Shown in pieces: positions 59,974 to 64,000 of a DNA stretch of 64,000 bases. The notes below the pieces were generated by a model. That model did not search any database. It was not told where the DNA came from and saw nothing but the letters and a program-made list of their open reading frames with translations. Position 1 is the stretch's first letter; every line of letters begins with the position of its first letter. Source of the stretch: Achromobacter marplatensis (GTDB taxonomy: Bacteria; Pseudomonadota; Gammaproteobacteria; Burkholderiales; Burkholderiaceae_B); NCBI RefSeq assembly GCF_002209535.1, contig NZ_NJIG01000005.1, positions 310,001 to 374,000 on the forward strand. Direction: 5' to 3'. A program made the translations under genes and the position numbers.

Positions 59974-60663
59974 TCACTTTGCAGTTTTCAGGGCCTGCGC
60001 CAGGGCGGCGTCGAAGTCCCCCGGGAAATGCCGCTCGACCACTTCGCGCGCGGTCGTGCCGAAGTTCAATTGCTTCTTCACGGGGAGCGCATCGCCGAAG
60101 CGGATCAAGAGCCTCAGGCTTCCGCCCCGGTTCTGCTGGTTGGCCAGTTGCCCAGTCTTCACCGCCTGGCGCCGCCCACCTGCCTTCACGCCACGCGCCC
60201 GCTTGGGCGCAACGCGCTGCCACACCCCATTTACGGCCTGGCCATTGCGCGTGCGTATCGAGCCTACATAGACGTCCGGCCTTGCCTTCAGGCGCCCCAT
60301 TGCGGCGCGCGACAGGTTGCCGTAGCTATTCAGCTTCACCCCCTTGGGATTCAGCAGCGCCCGGCTATTCAGCTTATGGACACCGCCTGTCTCGTAGGGC
60401 AGCAGGTAGGCGGCCGCGATCTTCTTGATGTAGACCACTGCCGCCGGGGAAGACTTGCGCGCCTTGCTTACCCCGACAGACTTCTGCGTGAATGGCGTCG
60501 GGCTGTCGAAAGTCGCCTTGATGTTGTCCTGTTCCGCGGCTTGGACACGTGCAGCGGTCGCGTTGATGGCCTGCGCCATCGCAAACGGCAGCTGCTTCGA
60601 AGTGAACGTGTCAATGCGCCGCAGGACGTCTTTCAGGTTGGACGTGATCTTGATTTCGATCAT
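59974..60663 (-). CDS. Minor tail protein Z-like
   Basis: A 229-residue protein: VLRRIDTFTSKQLPFAMAQAINATAARVQ, then FTQKSVGVSKARKSSPAAVVYI and GGVHKLNSR. This is the lambda gpZ / tail completion pattern. It is unusual that it lies upstream of the terminase genes rather than among the tail genes. ATG 60661-60663 has GAGG six bases upstream. Confidence 0.62.
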   Translation of the reverse strand: MIEIKITSNLKDVLRRIDTFTSKQLPFAMAQAINATAARVQAAEQDNIKATFDSPTPFTQKSVGVSKARKSSPAAVVYIKKIAAAYLLPYETGGVHKLNSRALLNPKGVKLNSYGNLSRAAMGRLKARPDVYVGSIRTRNGQAVNGVWQRVAPKRARGVKAGGRRQAVKTGQLANQQNRGGSLRLLIRFGDALPVKKQLNFGTTAREVVERHFPGDFDAALAQALKTAK

Positions 60664-60685
60664 CACTCGCCTCAGCCAATGTCAT

Positions 60686-60705
60686 TTCTTACAAAGTCGT
60701 AAGAA
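60686..60705. promoter_or_regulatory. 20-bp palindromic operator of the two-gene unit
   Basis: TTCTTAC AAAGTC GTAAGAA, perfect 7-bp arms. It lies 46 bases before the ATG at 60752 and 22 bases upstream of the divergent gpZ-like start. Confidence 0.6.
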
Positions 60706-60751
60706 TTCATTGCTATGGTGGATTGGTGCTTCCACCTTTTGGAGAGCCAAT

Positions 60752-61036
60752 ATGGCTGACTACAAGATCGCGCATATCAGACAACAAGGGCAAGACATGA
60801 TCATTGTCCCGCTTGATCCAGCGTTTGGAACAAAGCCGCCCGGCGTCCAACAAGACATCATCGATCAACTTCAGATTTGCGCTCAGTCAGCGGGATTGGC
60901 CGGAACAGTCGTCCCGGTTTGGAGATACGGAAATGGATTCAAGTTCATTGCACCCACGCCATGGAAGGCCTTCTTCCAGAGCCTGCACTGGAACGACATC
61001 ATCCACAATCTCAACAAGACACTCACCTCTCATTAA
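60752..61036 (+). CDS. First gene of an unknown two-gene cargo unit
   Basis: A 94-residue protein starting MADYKIAHIRQQGQDMIIVPLDPAFG; GGAGAG precedes the ATG. Sequence is alpha/beta with a Trp-rich end (PWKAFFQSLHWNDIIHNLN). No DNA-binding motif is evident. It is followed by the Cas2-like small protein 133 bases later. Opposite strand to the phage late genes and less GC-rich. Confidence 0.6.
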   Translation: MADYKIAHIRQQGQDMIIVPLDPAFGTKPPGVQQDIIDQLQICAQSAGLAGTVVPVWRYGNGFKFIAPTPWKAFFQSLHWNDIIHNLNKTLTSH

Positions 61037-61168
61037 GAAACCGTCTCTCCGTCGCATCATGCGCTGTAGATTGGCCCAGTTATTTCGAGCGACACGGTCA
61101 CCGTCAAGAACCGGCTCCGTCAATAGTTGTGCAAGAGCTTTCACTTTCACCTCACTTTGGGATCTCGC

Positions 61169-61468
61169 ATGGCGCATTTCATCGTCACTTTCAGATTCAA
61201 GAACGACTCGACCTACCAGGACCGCTACGATTCTTTTGTCGACAAGGTAAAAGACCTTGCCATGCTCTCGCCCTGGGATGAAACATCTTCATTCTTCGCC
61301 CTCCAAGCCGACGACAATGCCGCCGGCCTGTGCAGCACTCTGTATCTAGAAACGAGGTTTGACTCCACCAAAGACCGCATGGTGGTAATTGATCTAGATC
61401 GGAAAGAAAAGGCCACAAAGGGGAATTTTGACTATCTCCCCCTACTCAACTACGGTCTTGGCTTCTGA
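61169..61468 (+). CDS. Second gene of the unit: small protein of possible Cas2/VapD-like fold
   Basis: A 99-residue protein, MAHFIVTFRFKNDSTYQDRYD at the start. The opening beta-strand followed by an amphipathic helix (YDSFVDKVKDLAML) and Asp-rich late strands recall the small ferredoxin-fold Cas2/VapD/SinR-like group, some of which are ribonucleases. This is a weak pattern-level match. A terminator is not evident. Confidence 0.45.
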   Translation: MAHFIVTFRFKNDSTYQDRYDSFVDKVKDLAMLSPWDETSSFFALQADDNAAGLCSTLYLETRFDSTKDRMVVIDLDRKEKATKGNFDYLPLLNYGLGF

Positions 61469-61626
61469 GCAACGAGCGGCCCGACGCTGCCTTGATTATT
61501 TTGCGGTCCACGTAAAAGGTACCGGGTGCCACCAACCGCACACCGCCCGGCGGCGATGATCCCATACCCGCACGCCATGCCCAGCGTGCGGCCCTCGATG
61601 GCGAAGGTTCGGATTGATTGGGGCCG

Positions 61627-62394
61627 TCAGTCGGCCCAGTTCTGAATCAACAGCTCGGCGCGCGGCACGCCCGCGCCCCCGCCAACCGTGTGCCGGATGT
61701 CCAGCACCTGCATGGAAAAGCCGGCGAAGGCTTCGCGCATCTTCGGGTGGTCATTGACGCTGACCAGCGCGCGACCTTTCATCGACCGCATGGAATCAGC
61801 CATCGCGGCGTACTGCTCGATGCCGAACTCCACGCCGTAGCCGGCCGTGTCCCAGTACGGCGGGTCCATGTAAAAGAGCGTATGCGGCCGGTCGTAGCGC
61901 TTGACGCAATCCAGCCATGGCAGATGCTCGACGTAGATGCGCGCCAAGCGCAGGTGGGCTGCGGACAGCGTCTCTTCCAAGCGCAGCAGATTCAGGCCCG
62001 GCGGCGCCGTCGTGGCCGTGCCGAACGACATGCCCTCCAGCTTGCCGCTGAAGCAGTTCTGCATCAGATAGTAGAAGCGCGCAGCCCGTTGAATGTCGGT
62101 CAGCGTCTCAGGCCGTGCTTCCTTCTGCCACTTGAACATCTGCCGGCTGGTCAGCGCCCACTTGAACTGCCGCACGAACTCTTCCAGGTGGTGCTGCACC
62201 ACTCGGTATAGGTTGACCAGGTCGCCGTTGATGTCGTTCAACACCTCGACCTTGGCCGGCTCGGACCTGGCAAAAAGCAGGGCTGCGCCCCCGGCGAAGG
62301 GTTCGACGTAGCAGGAGTGCTTTGGGAAAAGGGGAAGAATCTTGTCGGCCAGGCGGCGCTTGCCACCCAGCCAGGGAATGATCGGTTTTGCCAC
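61627..62394 (-). CDS. DNA adenine methylase, D12 class
   Basis: A 255-residue N6-adenine methyltransferase. WLGGKRRLADKI, PFAGGAALLFARSEP (SAM-binding FxGG) and FYMDPPYWDTAGYG (DPPY catalytic motif) are all present. The class usually methylates GATC or related sites. It may protect phage DNA from restriction or control late timing. GTG start. Solitary: no endonuclease neighbour. Confidence 0.9.
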   Translation of the reverse strand: MAKPIIPWLGGKRRLADKILPLFPKHSCYVEPFAGGAALLFARSEPAKVEVLNDINGDLVNLYRVVQHHLEEFVRQFKWALTSRQMFKWQKEARPETLTDIQRAARFYYLMQNCFSGKLEGMSFGTATTAPPGLNLLRLEETLSAAHLRLARIYVEHLPWLDCVKRYDRPHTLFYMDPPYWDTAGYGVEFGIEQYAAMADSMRSMKGRALVSVNDHPKMREAFAGFSMQVLDIRHTVGGGAGVPRAELLIQNWAD

Positions 62395-62533
62395 TTGTGA
62401 GCGTCCATGTAAACTGGCCCCCGCCTGTACAGGTGGGACGGCCTTGGGTCGATCACGGCTTTCCCCGTGTTTCGGCTGTCAGCTGGGGAACTCGCGATTC
62501 TCCGGCTGTCGCCGTCTTCTATAGCTGCAATGA

Positions 62534-62568
62534 AAAAGCCCCGACCGGAGAATCCGAATCGGGGCTTT
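62534..62568 (-). terminator. Intrinsic terminator after the tRNA gene
   Basis: On the minus strand GCCCCGA ... TCGGGGC is followed by TTTTT; it ends the tRNA transcript and precedes the methylase gene. Confidence 0.75.
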
Positions 62569-62576
62569 CGTTTGTC

Positions 62577-62650
62577 TGGAGCGGGCTGCAGGGATCGAAC
62601 CCGCGTAGGCGGCGTGGAAGGCCGCAGCCTGACCACTCGGCCAAGCCCGC
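62577..62650 (-). tRNA. tRNA-Gly (anticodon UCC) in the prophage
   Basis: A 74-base cloverleaf on the minus strand. The acceptor GCGGGCT pairs with AGCCCGC. The D-arm is GCC/GGC and the anticodon stem GCGGC/GCCGC with loop CTTCCAC, anticodon TCC. The T-arm is GCGGG-TTCGATC-CCTGC, and CCA is encoded. It decodes GGA, a rare Gly codon in high-GC hosts. Short of a tRNA scan, all arms pair by eye. Confidence 0.85.
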
Positions 62651-62769
62651 AAAACCACAGGAAATGCTGCACCGCTTTGAGCGGGACGTGGCCCAAAGGT
62701 GTATTGACGCCACTTGGCAGAGGTGCCCCAATTGCCTAAAACGATGCAAATGTACGAAGGAGGTGCGCG

Positions 62770-62997
62770 ATGATGAACAACTACAGCAAGCCCATCCTTG
62801 AACTAATAGTGGCAGCCGACGATGGCACGACATACCGGATAGAAAGGCGATGCCGGTTCCTGCCAGGGGAAGAGCATCCCGCCTTTTTCTACTGCTGCCT
62901 GCCCGATGGACAACACGTCTCTTGGCTTGGGTCTGGTCGCTACCAGCTCCCGGACGGCACAATCGTTCAGATGGTCGCGTCACACATTCGGACTTAG
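62770..62997 (+). CDS. Hypothetical 75-residue protein
   Basis: Starts MMNNYSKPILELIVAADDGT, preceded by a perfect AAGGAGGT, so it is likely well translated. The sequence YRIERRCRFLPGEEHPAFFYCCLPDGQHVSWLGSGRYQLPDGTIV is beta-rich. No family recognised. Convergent with the next gene; its stop is four bases inside it. Confidence 0.6.
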   Translation: MMNNYSKPILELIVAADDGTTYRIERRCRFLPGEEHPAFFYCCLPDGQHVSWLGSGRYQLPDGTIVQMVASHIRT

Positions 62998-63185
62998 TTG
63001 ACCTCTTGGCGGCCCGCGGCCACCTCAAAAGCACGTGCGACCTCATCCGACACGTCAGTATCTAAAACGTCGTGTTTCCATCCGCGCTTGGGCGGCCACG
63101 GCACGCCCAATATAGTCAGCTGCCTCTTGTTGTAGCCGCCGTTCGGGGTCTGCCAACGCAGCAGCCAGTCATTGGAGATCTTCAT
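62994..63185 (-). CDS. Hypothetical phage protein, about 63 residues
   Basis: MKISNDWLLRWQTPNGGYNK at the start (ATG 63183-63185; an upstream in-frame TTG is weaker). RQLTILGVPWPPKRGWKHDVLD follows. Phage early/regulatory-region genes of unknown function often look like this. Confidence 0.5.
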   Translation of the reverse strand: MKISNDWLLRWQTPNGGYNKRQLTILGVPWPPKRGWKHDVLDTDVSDEVARAFEVAAGRQEVN

Positions 63186-63208
63186 TGGCCATTCAAAAAA
63201 AGTCAAAA

Positions 63209-63237
63209 GCCCGCTGGATCAGCTGGAGGGCTTTGGG
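63209..63237 (-). terminator. Probable terminator after the 108-residue gene
   Basis: On the minus strand AAAGCCC ... GGGCTTT then TTGACTTTTTT. It lies 24 bases past the stop at 63261. Confidence 0.55.
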
Positions 63238-63260
63238 AGACGCAGCGATACGACATATCG

Positions 63261-63587
63261 CTACCGCCCGACTTTTGCGTGGCGAGCCAACCGAAGTACA
63301 GCCGTCTCGACCCGCGAGGATGCCACTGCCACTTCGATCACCTTCATGGTGCCCATTTTGCGATCAATGACGTGCACGATTGTGCCGGACTCTTTGGGAG
63401 CGGCTGCATCCTCCGCCTTCAGTTGCCCCATACGCCGATACAACGTCCAAAGCGGGAGATCTATACCCATACCTGTGAGTTCACGCTGGACCGCTGGCGC
63501 CCTCAGGTATGCGTGAGACCGAATCACGCGATCTATCAATCTTCGGTCCTTTGGGGACATCTGTGAAAGCTCCTGCCTGCGCGCCAT
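63261..63587 (-). CDS. Hypothetical 108-residue phage protein, possible HTH
   Basis: RRQELSQMSPKDRRLIDRVIRSHAY, then APAVQRELTGMGIDLPLWTLYRRMGQL, could form a helix-turn-helix, followed by a basic beta-rich end (IDRKMGTMKVIEVAVASS). Its AGGAGG is nine bases from the ATG. A DNA-binding role is possible but not shown. Confidence 0.55.
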   Translation of the reverse strand: MARRQELSQMSPKDRRLIDRVIRSHAYLRAPAVQRELTGMGIDLPLWTLYRRMGQLKAEDAAAPKESGTIVHVIDRKMGTMKVIEVAVASSRVETAVLRLARHAKVGR

Positions 63588-63672
63588 AACGCTGTAGCCT
63601 CCTACTGAACTGCTCCGAGTTTAGCGGACGCCCACCCCATCATCCAACGGCTGGCCGTGCCTTTTCCCTGGG

Positions 63673-63714
63673 CCAAGAACGCAAAAAGCCCGCTGCTTTC
63701 GCTGGCGGGCTTTT
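63673..63714 (-). terminator. Intrinsic terminator at the right end
   Basis: On the minus strand AAAAGCCCGC CAGCGAAAGCA GCGGGCTTTTT. It lies 69 bases past the stop of the right-edge gene. Confidence 0.8.
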
Positions 63715-63782
63715 GGGTAGGCGGAGTTCTGAGGAAACCCGTTATGACGGATTATGGCGGGCGTTTTCGCCAGTGTCAACGT

Positions 63783-64000
63783 TTACGGGATAAATCCGCC
63801 GTCTCGTAGCAGCTTTTCGGCTGCAGCATGCGCGGCCTGCTCTACGCCATAGATCGGCTCGATGCCCTTCTTCTCACGGGTTCCCCGCAACCAGTTGGCC
63901 GCTTTGGCGCTTGCCCGCTCGACACTGCGAACTTTGCACGCGTAGTCGTCGGCCAGGGCCTGAAGGGTTCGAACGCTGCCGCTGTCGTAATAGCGACGCA
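63783..64000 (-). CDS. C-terminus of a phage protein, possible antiterminator/regulator (cut by window edge)
   Basis: The last 72 codons are visible, reading RRYYDSGSVRTLQALADDYA, then CKVRSVERASAKAANWLRGT. This has a sigma-like HTH flavour and ends LRDGGFIP. The position before a terminator and the late genes would fit a Q-type antiterminator; the family cannot be confirmed from this fragment. Confidence 0.4.
   Translation of the reverse strand, partial: RRYYDSGSVRTLQALADDYACKVRSVERASAKAANWLRGTREKKGIEPIYGVEQAAHAAAEKLLRDGGFIP

Noticed and set aside
61169-61468. Genuine CRISPR Cas2
   Set aside because: Only the general fold impression fits; there is no Cas1 and no array, so it is described as an unknown small protein.

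Overview
This is about 64 kb from a high-GC betaproteobacterium, most likely Achromobacter or a close Alcaligenaceae relative. The evidence is gene content and order (cysS / TPR / ppiB / lpxH / uppP), a Bug-type TctC solute receptor next to an IclR regulator, GC-rich extragenic repeats and codon use. No database search was possible, so the genus is an inference.

Positions 1-33.2 kb are host chromosome. They hold housekeeping genes (cysS, a periplasmic TPR protein, a peptidyl-prolyl isomerase with two possible starts, lpxH, uppP, a TerC/CBS membrane protein, suhB, trmJ), then a Bug receptor with a divergent IclR regulator that has two matching 15-bp palindromes, then an MscS channel. Next is an overlapping four-gene periplasmic operon (imelysin, di-heme oxidoreductase, second imelysin, DUF1513). 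A nitrogen-scavenging locus spans 16-26 kb: MHS permease, DUF4286-like protein, LysR, a TauABC-like ABC importer, an AtzG/HpxX-like subunit, an AtzE/HpxY-like amidase, GntR, an ABM-domain membrane protein and an HpxZ/AtzH-like NTF2 protein. Both divergent promoter regions there carry sigma-54 -24/-12 elements with NtrC-like palindromes about 100-140 bp upstream, which points to control by nitrogen starvation. A 950-bp gene-free block at 26.5-27.4 kb holds two copies of a 33-bp GC-rich repeat and four degenerate repeats, each with a DnaA-box-like 9-mer.

From about 33.2 kb to the right edge is a prophage, most of it transcribed leftward. Its left junction falls directly after a start codon and 20 codons that read like the N-terminus of MutS (ending HTPMM), so the phage appears to sit in the 5' end of the mismatch-repair gene mutS. 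Read in its own direction (right to left), the prophage has a possible late regulator at the right edge, a tRNA-Gly(UCC), a Dam-type methylase, a lambda-like head module (Nu1-like small terminase, GpA terminase, gpW, portal B, S49 protease, scaffold-like acidic protein, decoration D, capsid E), a Mu-like contractile tail module (sheath, tube, frameshifted chaperone, tape measure with lysozyme domain, gpN, gpP, gp45-gp48), a fiber and a lysis cassette (holin, endolysin, Rz with embedded Rz1). It is therefore a myovirus chimera of lambda head and Mu tail.

Cargo genes with lower GC lie at the left end (trypsin-like protease plus small partner, SRAP remnant with a LexA-type box, DUF3800 protein, a 43-codon reading frame) and near the right end (a two-gene unit behind a 20-bp palindrome). 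These are the best candidates for undescribed accessory or defence functions. The strongest new-biology leads are the mutS insertion, the NtrC/sigma-54 amide locus, the 11-bp-phased repeats upstream of the small terminase gene, the lambda-type slippery heptamer in the tail chaperone, and the DnaA-box repeat cluster.
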